The notes below the pieces were generated by a model. It made no database searches and had not been told where the DNA came from. It was given only the letters and a program-made list of their open reading frames with translations. Source: Clostridium lentum (GTDB taxonomy: Bacteria; Bacillota; Clostridia; Clostridiales; Clostridiaceae). Taken from it: DNA of 64,000 bases. The stretch is from contig NZ_JACOOQ010000011.1 in assembly GCF_014287815.1 (NCBI RefSeq), positions 30,813 to 94,812 of the forward strand. Direction: 5' to 3'. The position numbers were made by a program, and so were the translations under genes. Shown in pieces: positions 8,609-19,188 of this stretch (positions within the stretch are counted from its first letter, which is position 1; every line of letters begins with the position of its first letter).

Positions 8609-9148
8609 ATGTTTGAGTATTTAGACCGAAGATATGCCCTTGCCCTTTATGAAGTTGCAGAAGAAAAGGGAAAGGTGCAAGAGTATTTAAATGATTTAAG
8701 AGAAATTTGTGACCTTATAGATAATAATAAAGATTTTTACGAGGTAGTTAAGCATCCTCAAATAAGTACAAAGCAAAAAAAGAAAACTTTTATAAATATT
8801 TTTAAAGGTAATATTGATGAAGAGCTTTTATCATTTTTATTAATATTAATAGAAAAGGATAGAATACTATTCTTAAGAGAAAAGCTTAATGAAATGGAAA
8901 AAATCGACCTTGAAAGAAAGAATACTTATAGAGGAATAGTAAAGACTACAGAACCTTTAAGTGAAGAGCAGTATAATAATTTAATTACAAAGCTTGAAAA
9001 GAAATATAATAAGAAAATTATTTTACAACAAGTTATTGATTCAAGCATTCTAGGTGGAATATATGTAAGAGTTAATAATGAAGTAATGGATGGCACTGTA
9101 AAATTAAGATTAGAAGAATTAAAGAAATTAATGGTTAGTGCAGAATAG
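8609..9148 (+). CDS. atpH: ATP synthase F1 subunit delta
   Basis: Delta joins the b stalk to the top of the alpha/beta hexamer. The 179-residue protein has the N-terminal [17 protein letters not shown] helix of OSCP/delta proteins, a helical bundle to about residue 105, and the C-terminal motif [29 protein letters not shown]. It is translated right after atpF, and atpA begins 11 bases after its stop. Confidence 0.95.
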   Translation: MFEYLDRRYALALYEVAEEKGKVQEYLNDLREICDLIDNNKDFYEVVKHPQISTKQKKKTFINIFKGNIDEELLSFLLILIEKDRILFLREKLNEMEKIDLERKNTYRGIVKTTEPLSEEQYNNLITKLEKKYNKKIILQQVIDSSILGGIYVRVNNEVMDGTVKLRLEELKKLMVSAE

Positions 9149-9158
9149 AGGTGATGGT

Positions 9159-10673
9159 ATGAATATTAAACCAGAAGAAATTACATCAATTATAAAAAAA
9201 GAAATTCAAAGATATGGTGCACAGATTCAAACCATAGACTCTGGTACAATAATTCAGATCGGTGATGGTATAGCAAGAGTATACGGTTTGGATGATTGTA
9301 TGCAAGGTGAACTTTTAGAGTTCCCTAATGGCGTATTTGGTATGGCATTAAATCTTGAACAAGATAATGTAGGATGTGTACTTCTTGGATCAGAAGAAGG
9401 AATAAAAGAAGGGGATATAGTAAAAAGAACTAATAAAATAGTTGAAGTCCCTGTTGGTGAAGGAATGCTTGGAAGAGTAGTTAATTCATTAGGTGAAGAA
9501 ATAGATGGTAAAGGACCAATAATAACTAATGAAACTAGACCAATAGAAGTTCCAGCACCAAGTATAATCGATAGACAATCTGTTAAAGAACCATTACAAA
9601 CAGGTATTAAGGCTATTGATTCAATGATTCCAATTGGAAAAGGTCAAAGAGAGTTAATAATAGGTGATAGACAGACTGGTAAGACAGCAATTGCTATCGA
9701 TACTATATTAAATCAAAAGGGAAAAGATGTTATTTGCATATATGTTGCTATAGGGCAAAAACAATCAACAGTTGCTCATATTGTTAACACATTAGAAACT
9801 ATGGGAGCTTTAGATTATTCAATAGTAGTAGCAGCCACTGCTTCTGAAAGTGCGCCACTACAATATTTAGCACCATATGCTGGATGTAGTATTGGAGAAT
9901 ACTTTATGCATCAAGGGAAAGATGTTCTTATAATATATGATGATTTATCTAAGCATGCAGTAGCATATAGAACAATGTCACTATTACTTAGAAGACCACC
10001 AGGAAGAGAAGCATATCCAGGAGATGTTTTCTATATTCATTCAAGATTATTAGAAAGAGCTGCAAGGCTTTCAGATGAATTAGGTGGAGGTTCATTAACT
10101 GCACTTCCAATAATAGAAACATTAGCTGGAGATGTTACAGCATATATTCCAACAAATGTTATTTCTATAACTGATGGACAGATATTCCTTGAAACTGGAT
10201 TATTCTTAGCAGGTCAAAGACCAGCTGTTAATGCAGGTATTTCAGTATCAAGAGTTGGTGGTAATGCTCAAATAAAAGCAATGAAACAAGTTTCAGGTAC
10301 TTTAAGATTAGAGCTTGCACAGTTTAGAGAATTAGAAGCTTTTACTCAATTTGGATCAGATTTAGATTCTGACTCAAAGAGAAGACTTGAAAAAGGTAAG
10401 AGAATTGTAGAAGTATTAAAACAAGATCAATACAATCCAATGGATGTAGAAAAAGAAATACTTATTCTTTATGCAGTAGTTAATGATTTCTTATCTGATA
10501 TAGATGTTTCAGATATAAGAAAGTTTGAAGCTGAATTCTTAGAATATGCTGATACTCATTATAGAGATTTATTAAAAGAAATAGTAGAAGTGGGAGCATT
10601 GACTGATGAAATAAAAGTCAAAATTGAAAACTCTATTTTAGAATTTAAAAAAATATTTTTACAAAATGCATAG
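9159..10673 (+). CDS. atpA: ATP synthase F1 subunit alpha
   Basis: Alpha alternates with beta in the F1 hexamer and binds nucleotide without turnover. The 504-residue protein shows Walker A GDRQTGKT, the [14 protein letters not shown] region, the signature [22 protein letters not shown] and SRVGGNAQ. The ATG at 9159 has AGAGGTG just upstream and fits the family N-terminus [13 protein letters not shown]; an in-frame GTG at 9138 inside atpH has no ribosome binding site and is rejected. A 9-bp hairpin covers its stop codon. Confidence 0.98.
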   Translation: MNIKPEEITSIIKKEIQRYGAQIQTIDSGTIIQIGDGIARVYGLDDCMQGELLEFPNGVFGMALNLEQDNVGCVLLGSEEGIKEGDIVKRTNKIVEVPVGEGMLGRVVNSLGEEIDGKGPIITNETRPIEVPAPSIIDRQSVKEPLQTGIKAIDSMIPIGKGQRELIIGDRQTGKTAIAIDTILNQKGKDVICIYVAIGQKQSTVAHIVNTLETMGALDYSIVVAATASESAPLQYLAPYAGCSIGEYFMHQGKDVLIIYDDLSKHAVAYRTMSLLLRRPPGREAYPGDVFYIHSRLLERAARLSDELGGGSLTALPIIETLAGDVTAYIPTNVISITDGQIFLETGLFLAGQRPAVNAGISVSRVGGNAQIKAMKQVSGTLRLELAQFRELEAFTQFGSDLDSDSKRRLEKGKRIVEVLKQDQYNPMDVEKEILILYAVVNDFLSDIDVSDIRKFEAEFLEYADTHYRDLLKEIVEVGALTDEIKVKIENSILEFKKIFLQNA

Positions 10674-10690
10674 CTTTAAATAGCTATGCA
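10667..10690 (+). other. Intercistronic hairpin at the atpA stop codon
   Basis: TGCATAGCT (10667-10675) pairs perfectly with AGCTATGCA (10682-10690) around a 6-base loop. The TAG stop of atpA (10671-10673) lies inside the left arm. No T run follows, so it is probably an mRNA-processing or stability element and not a terminator. Confidence 0.6.
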
Positions 10691-10710
10691 ATTCTTTAGG
10701 AGGTAGAACT

Positions 10711-11559
10711 GTGGGAGCAGCGGGACTTATAGAAATAAAAAGAAGATTAAAGTCTGTTGAAAGTACTAGAAAAATTACCAAAGCTATGGGACTTGTTGCC
10801 ACTTCTAAACTAAGAAAAGTAAGAAATGAGCTTGCAAATAATGAAAAATACAACGAGCTATGCAAAGATATAGTTGATGTTGTAGTTTCAAATCTTCCAG
10901 AAGGATATGAATCAATATATTGCACAGAAAGAAAAGGCGATAAATTGTATATTGTATTAACTTCAGATACAGGGCTATGTGGAGGATATAATAATAATGT
11001 TATAGCATATCTTAAGGAAGTTTTAGATAATGAAAGTGGAACTGAAAAAATAGTACTAGTTGGAAGTAAAGGTTTATCATATATGAGCAAATATAGCTTG
11101 AATACTTTTAATGAATATGTATCTATTCCAGATATTCCAACTATATCAGAGATTAATAAAATATATAATGAAGCAATATATCTATATAAGCAAGGTGAGG
11201 TATCTGAGGTTAATATAGTATATACAAAATTTATATCGCCAATGAAACAAGAACCTATATTAATTAAGATGTTGCCTTTTGAAGTTAATAGTAGTAAAAA
11301 GGAAGACTACTTAATCGAACCAGATTTTGAAGAGGTTTTAAATAATTCAATTGATACTTATTTAAAGAGTCAATTACAAAATTGTATGCTTCATGCTAAA
11401 GCCAGTGAACAAAGTTCTAGAATGACAGCTATGGATGGAGCTACAGAAAATGCTAGTGATATAATCAATAATTTAAATATAAAATATAACAGAATAAGGC
11501 AATCAGTTATTACACAAGAAATTAGTGAAATAGTTGGTGGGGCTGAAGCTCAAAAGTAA
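10711..11559 (+). CDS. atpG: ATP synthase F1 subunit gamma
   Basis: Gamma is the rotating central shaft. The 282-residue protein begins with GTG behind TTTAGGAGG and has the coiled N-terminal helix IKRRLKSVESTRKITKAMGLVATSK, the SDTGLCGGYN segment and the C-terminal helix ATENASDIINNLNIKYNRIRQSVITQEISEIVGGA, all typical. The GTG start is the only GTG among the nine ATP synthase genes and follows an intercistronic hairpin. Confidence 0.97.
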   Translation: MGAAGLIEIKRRLKSVESTRKITKAMGLVATSKLRKVRNELANNEKYNELCKDIVDVVVSNLPEGYESIYCTERKGDKLYIVLTSDTGLCGGYNNNVIAYLKEVLDNESGTEKIVLVGSKGLSYMSKYSLNTFNEYVSIPDIPTISEINKIYNEAIYLYKQGEVSEVNIVYTKFISPMKQEPILIKMLPFEVNSSKKEDYLIEPDFEEVLNNSIDTYLKSQLQNCMLHAKASEQSSRMTAMDGATENASDIINNLNIKYNRIRQSVITQEISEIVGGAEAQK

Positions 11560-12969
<1,410 letters not shown>

Positions 12970-12980
12970 GAGATATAACT

Positions 12981-13382
12981 ATGAGTAATACAATTAAATT
13001 AAATATTATAGCTCCAGGAAGAAGTCCAATTACTGAGGAAATTATTTCTTTAATTACAGAAAATTCATCAGGGCAAATAGAATTTATGAGAGGGCATGCA
13101 CCTATTATAAGTAGTACTATACCTACCATTAGTAGAATTAAAACTGCTGATGGTGCAGAAAAGAAAATATTTACTGCTACAGGGATAGTAAGAGTTAAAG
13201 ATAATATAATTGATTTTTGTGTTGATTCAATGAATTATAAAGAAGAAATAGATTTAAGACGAGCTGAAGAATCGAAAGAAAGAGCGGAAAAACGACTTAA
13301 ACAAAAAGAAAATATTGATATCTTGAGAGCTGAAAAATCTTTAGCAAGAGCTATTGCAAGAATAACATTAGCCCAAGGTTAA
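12981..13382 (+). CDS. atpC: ATP synthase F1 subunit epsilon
   Basis: Epsilon couples the rotor to F1 and can inhibit ATP hydrolysis. The 133-residue protein has an N-terminal beta-sandwich (residues 1-84) containing FMRGHAPIISS, and a C-terminal helical hairpin RRAEESKERAEKRL...ILRAEKSLARAIARI that can extend. It is the last gene of atpIBEFHAGDC and is followed by a strong terminator. AGGAGATAT lies before the ATG. Confidence 0.95.
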   Translation: MSNTIKLNIIAPGRSPITEEIISLITENSSGQIEFMRGHAPIISSTIPTISRIKTADGAEKKIFTATGIVRVKDNIIDFCVDSMNYKEEIDLRRAEESKERAEKRLKQKENIDILRAEKSLARAIARITLAQG

Positions 13383-13383
13383 T

Positions 13384-13424
13384 AAAAAAGACTACCTAAA
13401 ATATAAAATAGGTAGTCTTTTTTA
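13384..13424 (+). terminator. Rho-independent terminator of the atp operon
   Basis: AAAAAGACTACCTA pairs with TAGGTAGTCTTTTT around an AT-rich loop, ending in a T run. Confidence 0.92.
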
Positions 13425-13553
13425 TTATTAAATCCTTGCTTTTTGTAGAATAGTAACAATTTTAGAGATTTTTTAATATATTATAATATATTAAATTTGT
13501 ATAAAAAAATAATATATGGACAATAATTTTAGAGGAAGGGTGGGAGATAATAT

Positions 13554-14195
13554 ATGAAAAAAATCCTTATTATATTTCTTGGAATCTTTTCTCTATTAAT
13601 TATTAATGGAAGATATTGTTTAGCAAAACAAGATGTAGATAGTTTTGCTGCCATTGAAAATGCAATGTCGCAAGAGTTTGACATAGTAGAAAATGGGGTA
13701 AAGTTTCAGTATTGTACTAATTTATCAGAAAATCAGGAAAACGAAAGAATAGAAAATTGCATAATGAATAAATATGGAGTAGATATAGTAGATAAGGGAA
13801 ATAATATTAAAGCTGAGATTAAAAATGTTGAGATAGACATAAGTATATACAGTATAGATAATAAAACAAAGGTAGAAATAGTATTAATAAATAAGGATAG
13901 TTCTGTGAAAACAGAAAGTTTATTAGATATTGCAAAAGAAATAAGAAGCAATGAGTATATTGGCACAAGAATTTTTCAATTTATAAAATACAGAACAAAA
14001 TATAGTGCTGAAAGTATTCCTAAAAGTATAATTGAAAATAGTAAACAAGATACCATAAGATCCTTAGAAATTAATAATGGAAGAGTAAGTAACATTGTTA
14101 TGAATGATGATAAAAGTATTAATGTTGCACAAGTTAATTATAATTCAGGATCATATTTAATTATTGGTACTCCAACAATTTTCATAACATACTAA
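13554..14195 (+). CDS. Secreted or membrane-tethered YwmB-like protein
   Basis: The 213-residue protein has a clear N-terminal signal or anchor (KKILIIFLGIFSLLIINGRYCLA, cleavage plausible near residue 24), then a soluble domain with alternating strands and a C-terminal hydrophobic TPTIFITY. No catalytic motif is visible. In B. subtilis the order atpC - ywmB - murAA - spoIID is conserved, and this gene has the same position, size and export signal, so it is assigned to the YwmB family (unknown function) mainly by synteny. It probably shares a transcript with murA, whose start is 20 bases away. Confidence 0.7.
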   Translation: MKKILIIFLGIFSLLIINGRYCLAKQDVDSFAAIENAMSQEFDIVENGVKFQYCTNLSENQENERIENCIMNKYGVDIVDKGNNIKAEIKNVEIDISIYSIDNKTKVEIVLINKDSSVKTESLLDIAKEIRSNEYIGTRIFQFIKYRTKYSAESIPKSIIENSKQDTIRSLEINNGRVSNIVMNDDKSINVAQVNYNSGSYLIIGTPTIFITY

Positions 14196-14215
14196 CAATA
14201 AATATGGAGGATAAT

Positions 14216-15481
14216 ATGGAAAAGATTATAGTTAAAGGTGGGAAGAGGCTTCAAGGGGAAGTTGATATAAGCGTTGCTAAAAATTCAGTTTTACCTATAA
14301 TAGTAGCAACAATACTAAATCCAACTCCAATAGTAATAAAAAATGTACCAATATTAGAAGATGTAACTGTATTAATAAATTTATTAAGAGAATTGGAATG
14401 TGAAGTAAATTTTTCACAGATAACAGGTGATTTAATTATAGATACATCTAATTTGAAAGAAGTGGATGCTAATAGTGAGCTTATAAGAAAAATGAGAGCA
14501 TCCTTTTTAATTATGGGTCCAATGCTTTCAAGATTTGGCAGGTGTAAAATATCTATGCCAGGTGGATGTAATATAGGAAGTCGTCCAATAGATCTTCATC
14601 TAAAGGGATTTAAGTGCTTAGGAATAGATTCAGAGATTGGATATGGCTATGTAGAATCAAAAGTTAAAAAAATAGTAGGAAACAGAGTTTACTTAGATTT
14701 TCCGTCTGTAGGAGCTACAGAAAATATAATGATGAGTGCTGTTTTGGCAGAAGGAAAAACAATAATAGAAAATGCAGCAGAGGAACCAGAAATATGGGAT
14801 TTAGCACGGTTTTTAAATAGCATGGGAGCTAGAATAACTGGTGCTGGATTTGGAAGAATTACAATAGAAGGTGTTAAAAGTTTAAGGAAGCCTGAACCGT
14901 TCACTCCTATTTTTGATAGAATTGAAGCAGGTACTTTTATGGTTGCTGCCGCTATAACTAATAGTAAGCTTACTATTAATGGAGTTAATGAACAGCATTT
15001 AATGCCTAATATAGAAAAGTTAAAAGAGTGTGGAGTGCATTGTATTGTGGAAGGAAATAGAATGATTGTTGATGGAACTGGTGAGAAAAAGCCTGTAGAT
15101 ATAAAGACAATGCCTTATCCAGGATTTCCTACAGATATGCAACCACAAATGATGGTTTTATTATCTATGACTCCAGGAGTAAGTGTTATTACTGAGACTG
15201 TATTTGAAAATAGGTTTATGCACGTTAGTGAATTGGGAAGAATGGGAGCAAATATCAAAATAGATGGTAAAGTTGCTATAGTTGAAGGTGTCAGCCAACT
15301 TACTGGATGTAATGTAAAAGCTACAGATTTAAGGGCTGGAGCAGCCATGATTTTGGCTGGACTTGTGGCTAATGGTCAGACGGAAATTGGCGAAGTTTAT
15401 CATATAGATAGAGGATATACTAATATAGAAGAAAAATTCATTAAGCTTGGTGCTAACATTGAAAGAGTGACAATTCAATAA
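14216..15481 (+). CDS. murA: UDP-N-acetylglucosamine 1-carboxyvinyltransferase
   Basis: MurA transfers enolpyruvate from PEP to UDP-GlcNAc, the first committed step of peptidoglycan synthesis, and is the fosfomycin target. The 421-residue enzyme has Lys22-Asn23 in AKNSVLP and the catalytic cysteine at residue 118 in MPGGCNIGSRP, so a fosfomycin-binding Cys is present. GFPTDMQPQ and DLRAGAAMI are also seen. The ATG at 14216 follows GGAGG with 5-base spacing; an in-frame ATG at 14204 overlaps that ribosome binding site and is rejected. It lies between the ywmB-like gene and spoIID, matching the murAA position. Confidence 0.97.
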   Translation: MEKIIVKGGKRLQGEVDISVAKNSVLPIIVATILNPTPIVIKNVPILEDVTVLINLLRELECEVNFSQITGDLIIDTSNLKEVDANSELIRKMRASFLIMGPMLSRFGRCKISMPGGCNIGSRPIDLHLKGFKCLGIDSEIGYGYVESKVKKIVGNRVYLDFPSVGATENIMMSAVLAEGKTIIENAAEEPEIWDLARFLNSMGARITGAGFGRITIEGVKSLRKPEPFTPIFDRIEAGTFMVAAAITNSKLTINGVNEQHLMPNIEKLKECGVHCIVEGNRMIVDGTGEKKPVDIKTMPYPGFPTDMQPQMMVLLSMTPGVSVITETVFENRFMHVSELGRMGANIKIDGKVAIVEGVSQLTGCNVKATDLRAGAAMILAGLVANGQTEIGEVYHIDRGYTNIEEKFIKLGANIERVTIQ

Positions 15482-15491
15482 TGGCTTTCTT

Positions 15492-15553
15492 AAACTAGGA
15501 TTTATATCAAAATTAACAGTATTTAAGTTTGATATAAATCCTAGTTTATTTTT
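15492..15553 (+). terminator. Long-stem terminator after murA
   Basis: A perfect 20-bp stem (15492-15511 with 15528-15547, core CTAGGATTTATATC) encloses a 16-base loop and is followed by ATTTTTG. Confidence 0.85.
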
Positions 15554-15609
15554 GCTGTAAATTAATAGGTAGTTATAGTACGTCTAGTATTTTCAACTAC
15601 TTTAAAAAA

Positions 15610-15639
15610 GTATTATTTTTAATTTTTAATACATATATT
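15610..15639 (+). promoter_or_regulatory. Possible sigma-E promoter of spoIID
   Basis: CATATATT at 15632-15639 differs from the sigma-E -10 CATACANT at one defined base. GTATTAT 15 bases upstream is a partial -35. spoIID is a classical sigma-E gene, which supports the reading. Confidence 0.35.
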
Positions 15640-15680
15640 TATTTAGAGTAGGAGGAATAAGGAGGGCAAACAAAACTTTT

Positions 15681-16730
15681 ATGGCAAAACAATTGAAAGG
15701 TATATTATTTACTACTTTAGCTATTATAGTATTTATGATTGCTATGCCAATTTTTATTATGAAGCCTAAGGTAAGTGCTAAGATAAGTACCAATGATGTA
15801 GAAAAAATAACTGATACAAATGAAGTAGTGGAGGCTAGCGCAAAACAAAATAATAATATAATAATGAAAGGTAATGAAACCATTAGGGTATATATAACTG
15901 AAACAGGAGAAATTGAAGAAGTTAACTTAGAGGATTATATATGTGGTGTCGTTTCTAATGAGATGCCAGCTAATTTTGAAAAAGAAGCATTAAAAGCACA
16001 AGCTGTTACTGCTAGGACATATCTGGCCAGTAAAAAACTTAATAGATGTACCCTTCATGAAGGGATAGATATTTGCGATTCAACCCATTGTCAAGTATAC
16101 ACATCAAAAGAAAAGCGGTTGGAAAAATGGGATGCAGATTATGCAAATGAGTATTGGAATAAAATAAAGGAAGCAGTAGACGAGACAAGTGGACAAGTTT
16201 TAAGTTATGAAGGGGAACTTGTATTATATCCACAGTTCTTTTCCACAAGTTCAGGGCAAACTGAAAACTCAGAAGATGTATATTTAGGAGAAATACCATA
16301 TTTAAGGTCTGTTGCAAGTACAGGAGAGGAATCAGCACCTAAATATACCAGTGATAAGACCTTGAAGATAAGTGATTTTGTCTATTTATTAAATTCAAAT
16401 TTCACTAATTTAAATGTAACAGTAGAAAATATTAAAAATAATTTTAACATAAAGTCAAGCAGTGCAGCAGGCGGAGTAATAAAGCTAAATATCAATAATG
16501 TAGAAATAAGAGGTGTAGATTTTAGAAAAGCTTTGTCATTAAACTCAACTAATTTCACTTACGAATTCAATGGTGATTATATAACCTTTCATTGTAAAGG
16601 GTATGGGCACGGAGTAGGTATGAGTCAATGGGGAGCAAATGCAATGGCTAAGAATGGAAGCAATTATGAGGAAATACTTAAGCATTATTATACTGGTGTT
16701 GAAATAACAAACTTAGAATTAACAGAATAG
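15681..16730 (+). CDS. spoIID: Stage II sporulation protein D, lytic transglycosylase
   Basis: SpoIID cuts septal peptidoglycan so that the mother-cell membrane can engulf the forespore. The 349-residue protein has an N-terminal membrane anchor (about 7-28) and the SpoIID domain, with the signature GVVSNEMPANFEKEALKAQAVTARTY holding the catalytic Glu. A Cys/His-rich CTLHEGIDICDSTHCQVY patch may bind zinc. The C-terminal GYGHGVGMSQWGA is invariant in the family. The spacing from GGAGGG to the ATG is long (14 bases), and another AGGAGG lies further up, so the exact start is slightly uncertain. It is followed by its partner spoIIQ. Confidence 0.95.
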   Translation: MAKQLKGILFTTLAIIVFMIAMPIFIMKPKVSAKISTNDVEKITDTNEVVEASAKQNNNIIMKGNETIRVYITETGEIEEVNLEDYICGVVSNEMPANFEKEALKAQAVTARTYLASKKLNRCTLHEGIDICDSTHCQVYTSKEKRLEKWDADYANEYWNKIKEAVDETSGQVLSYEGELVLYPQFFSTSSGQTENSEDVYLGEIPYLRSVASTGEESAPKYTSDKTLKISDFVYLLNSNFTNLNVTVENIKNNFNIKSSSAAGGVIKLNINNVEIRGVDFRKALSLNSTNFTYEFNGDYITFHCKGYGHGVGMSQWGANAMAKNGSNYEEILKHYYTGVEITNLELTE

Positions 16731-16741
16731 TGATAATGTAT

Positions 16742-16778
16742 AAAAGGGTCTTTTGAGATATTTCAAAGGACCCTTTTG
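16742..16778 (+). terminator. Rho-independent terminator after spoIID
   Basis: AAAAGGGTC pairs with GACCCTTTT, with an additional internal TTTGA/TTCAAA pairing, directly after the spoIID stop. Confidence 0.8.
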
Positions 16779-16869
16779 TCATATTAAAGGGAAATTTGTT
16801 ATACGGAAATGTTGTCTAAATTGAATTAATTCAATGAAAACGGTAAGACTACAAAAAGGAGGTGTTGAT

Positions 16870-17676
16870 ATGAACAGTAACAACAGTGATAAAGTTAAAA
16901 ACTTTTTTAGAAAGGAGGGTTTTTACTTTGTTTTATTTATTTGCTTGTGTGTTATAGCAACTGTTGCTGTATTTACCATAAATAGAAATAGTACAGCAAA
17001 TAAGAATAATAGTGCTGAAAAGAATTTAAGTTTAAATGTTGAGGAGAATACTTCATTAGAACCATCAGAAAGTGCAAATAATGAAAAGATTCAAAATGCA
17101 GAGAGAGCTGAAAGCAATTCAAGCAATGTTACTAATAATGAAGTAGCAGAGTCTGTAAATGAAGAAGAGACTTCAACTGTTTCAGAAGCTGATAGTGAAG
17201 TTGCAGATATAGCTGAATCAGGAGATGCGGCAGTGATGTCTGGAAGTGAAAATGGAATTGTTTTTTCATTACCCTTAGAAGCAACTGTAAGTAGAACTTT
17301 TGGTGAAATGATTGAAGTGAAAAAGACTGATGAAGAACAAATAATAATGACTAGAAGAGGTGTAGATTTACAAGCACCTATTGGAAGTGTTGTTAAGTGT
17401 GCTGCAGAAGGTCAAGTTAAAGAAGTGGGAAGCAATAGTGAAGATGGTAATTATATAGTTGTTGCACATGCAAATGGATTAAAAACAAAATATGCTAACT
17501 TGGATCCTGAAGTATATGTCTCAGAAGGAGATATGGTAACTGAAGGACAAGAACTTGGAATAATAGGAAATAGTTCTTTAGTATTCACATCTGATATATG
17601 CGGTGATGTTTTAAATCTTCAAGTTGAAGATTCTAACGGAAAGTCAGTAGATCCATCAAGTTATTTTAATTTTTAA
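16870..17676 (+). CDS. spoIIQ: SpoIIQ-like forespore membrane protein with degenerate M23 (LytM) domain
   Basis: SpoIIQ is made in the forespore and binds SpoIIIAH across the septum, forming the feeding channel. This 268-residue protein has one membrane helix (about 18-37), a long acidic Ser/Asn/Glu-rich linker (40-135) and a C-terminal M23 fold. The zinc-site residues are mostly lost: the HxxxD position reads RRGVD, YAH reads YAN, and the final HxH reads LNL. It is probably not an active endopeptidase. The ATG at 16870 follows AAAGGAGG; an in-frame ATG at 16834 does not. The spoIID-spoIIQ-spoIIID-mbl order supports the name. Confidence 0.9.
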   Translation: MNSNNSDKVKNFFRKEGFYFVLFICLCVIATVAVFTINRNSTANKNNSAEKNLSLNVEENTSLEPSESANNEKIQNAERAESNSSNVTNNEVAESVNEEETSTVSEADSEVADIAESGDAAVMSGSENGIVFSLPLEATVSRTFGEMIEVKKTDEEQIIMTRRGVDLQAPIGSVVKCAAEGQVKEVGSNSEDGNYIVVAHANGLKTKYANLDPEVYVSEGDMVTEGQELGIIGNSSLVFTSDICGDVLNLQVEDSNGKSVDPSSYFNF

Positions 17677-17694
17677 ATGTAAATTTTCATAAAT

Positions 17695-17740
17695 CTTCAC
17701 TGGCCATTAGTTTGGCTAGTGAAGGTATGATTGTTTTATT
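17695..17740 (+). terminator. Terminator-like hairpin between spoIIQ and spoIIID
   Basis: CTTCACTGGCC pairs with GGCTAGTGAAG (one G-U pair) around an 8-base loop. The following stretch is T-rich but interrupted. Confidence 0.6.
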
Positions 17741-17758
17741 AAAAAAGGAGGTAGTAAT

Positions 17759-18010
17759 TTGAAAGATTATATAGAAGAAAGAGTATTAGAAGTAGCTAAG
17801 TATATATTAGATTCAAAGGCTACAATTAGAAAGACCGCAAAGGTGTTTGGAGTAAGCAAGAGTACAATTCATAAGGATATGACAGAGAGACTTCCTAAGA
17901 TTAATCCAGCTATAGCAGAACAGACACATTCTGTATTGGAACTTAATAAATCAGAACGACACATAAGAGGTGGAAAAGCTACCAAAATGAAGTATAAAGC
18001 TATTGAATGA
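17759..18010 (+). CDS. spoIIID: Sporulation transcriptional regulator SpoIIID
   Basis: SpoIIID is a small DNA-binding protein that reshapes sigma-E-dependent transcription in the mother cell and promotes sigK expression. The 83-residue sequence aligns along its length with the Bacillus protein: DYIEERVLEVAKYIL, the helix-turn-helix TIRKTAKVFGVSKSTIHKDMTERLP (about 22-46) and the basic C-terminal RHIRGGKATKMKYK. It begins with TTG, eight bases after AAAAAAGGAGG, and no ATG in the frame gives this N-terminus. mbl follows, as in B. subtilis. Confidence 0.96.
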   Translation: MKDYIEERVLEVAKYILDSKATIRKTAKVFGVSKSTIHKDMTERLPKINPAIAEQTHSVLELNKSERHIRGGKATKMKYKAIE

Positions 18011-18104
18011 TAACTTTATTATATATATAATGGTGTATAAAGGTAATTTTTGTTGAAAAATGATTATTTTTAAATTGTTATGTATATAATAGGAGTGAAA
18101 TTTA

Positions 18105-19139
18105 ATGTGGTTTTGGAGAAAAAGTGCAGACTTAGGAATTGATTTAGGTACTGCAACGGTATTGGTTTATGTGAAAGGTAAGGGTGTAATATTAAAAGAA
18201 CCTTCAGTGGTTGCTATTAATAAAGTTAATAATAAGATTTTAGCAGTAGGTGAAGAAGCTCGTAATATGATAGGAAGAACACCAGGAAATATTGTAGCGG
18301 TAAGACCTTTAAAAGATGGTGTTATATCTGATTATGACATAACTGAAAAAATGCTAAAGGAATTCATAAAAAAAGCATGTGGGGGTAAGAAAATTATAGC
18401 TCCTAAAGTAATGGTATGTATACCTTCACAAGCTACAGAAGTTGAAAAGAGAGCAGTAATTGATGCTACTAAAAATTCAGGTGCTAAGGAAGTGCATTTA
18501 ATAGAAGAACCATTATCTGCAGCTATTGGAGCTGGCATAGATATAACCAAGCCTGATGGTAATATGATAGTAGATATAGGTGGTGGAACTACCGATATAG
18601 CTGTTATTTCTCTAGGTGGAGTTGTAATAAGAAAATCAATTAAATCAGCTGGTGATAGATTTGATGAGGCTATAGTAAAATATGTTAGATTAAAGCATAG
18701 AATCATGATAGGTGAAAAAACTGCTGAAGATCTAAAGATTAATATAGGTTGTGCATATAAAGATGCAAGAGAAAGTTCTTATATAATGAAGGGAAGAAAC
18801 CTAGTAACTGGATTGCCTGATCAAGTGGAAATTACATCTGAAGAAATAAGAGAAGCACTTGAAGAACCTGTTGGCCTAATAGTGGACGGGGTTAAATCTA
18901 TATTAGAAAAAACTCCACCAGAATTAGCGTCAGATATAATTGAAAAAGGAATAATAATGACTGGCGGAGGTTCATTATTATATGGATTAGATAAACTTAT
19001 CGAAGTTAACACTGGATTAAATGTAAAAATAGCTGAAAATTCAGTGGAAGCAGTAGTAGAAGGAACAGGTCAAGTTTTAAATTATATTAATAAATTACAA
19101 TTTGATGATAGTGGAAATGAAATATCTTTAATTGAGTAG
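18105..19139 (+). CDS. mbl: MreB-like actin homologue (Mbl type)
   Basis: MreB proteins form membrane-bound filaments that orient peptidoglycan synthesis. This 344-residue paralogue has the actin phosphate-1 loop DLGIDLGTATVLVYVKG, the phosphate-2 loop [19 protein letters not shown] and the adenosine motif IIMTGGGSLLYGLD. The N-terminal MWFWRK could insert into the membrane. It is distinct from the mreB at 55.2 kb. Linkage to spoIIID is the Bacillus mbl arrangement, hence the name. A terminator follows. Confidence 0.9.
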   Translation: MWFWRKSADLGIDLGTATVLVYVKGKGVILKEPSVVAINKVNNKILAVGEEARNMIGRTPGNIVAVRPLKDGVISDYDITEKMLKEFIKKACGGKKIIAPKVMVCIPSQATEVEKRAVIDATKNSGAKEVHLIEEPLSAAIGAGIDITKPDGNMIVDIGGGTTDIAVISLGGVVIRKSIKSAGDRFDEAIVKYVRLKHRIMIGEKTAEDLKINIGCAYKDARESSYIMKGRNLVTGLPDQVEITSEEIREALEEPVGLIVDGVKSILEKTPPELASDIIEKGIIMTGGGSLLYGLDKLIEVNTGLNVKIAENSVEAVVEGTGQVLNYINKLQFDDSGNEISLIE

Positions 19140-19142
19140 TAC

Positions 19143-19172
19143 AAAAGCTAGGCTAAACCTAGCTTTTCTTTT
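19143..19172 (+). terminator. Bidirectional terminator between mbl and yyaC
   Basis: AAAAGCTAGG pairs with CCTAGCTTTT around CTAAA, with T runs on both strands. It lies between convergent genes. Confidence 0.85.
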
Positions 19173-19188
19173 GATATATAGTAAATAT

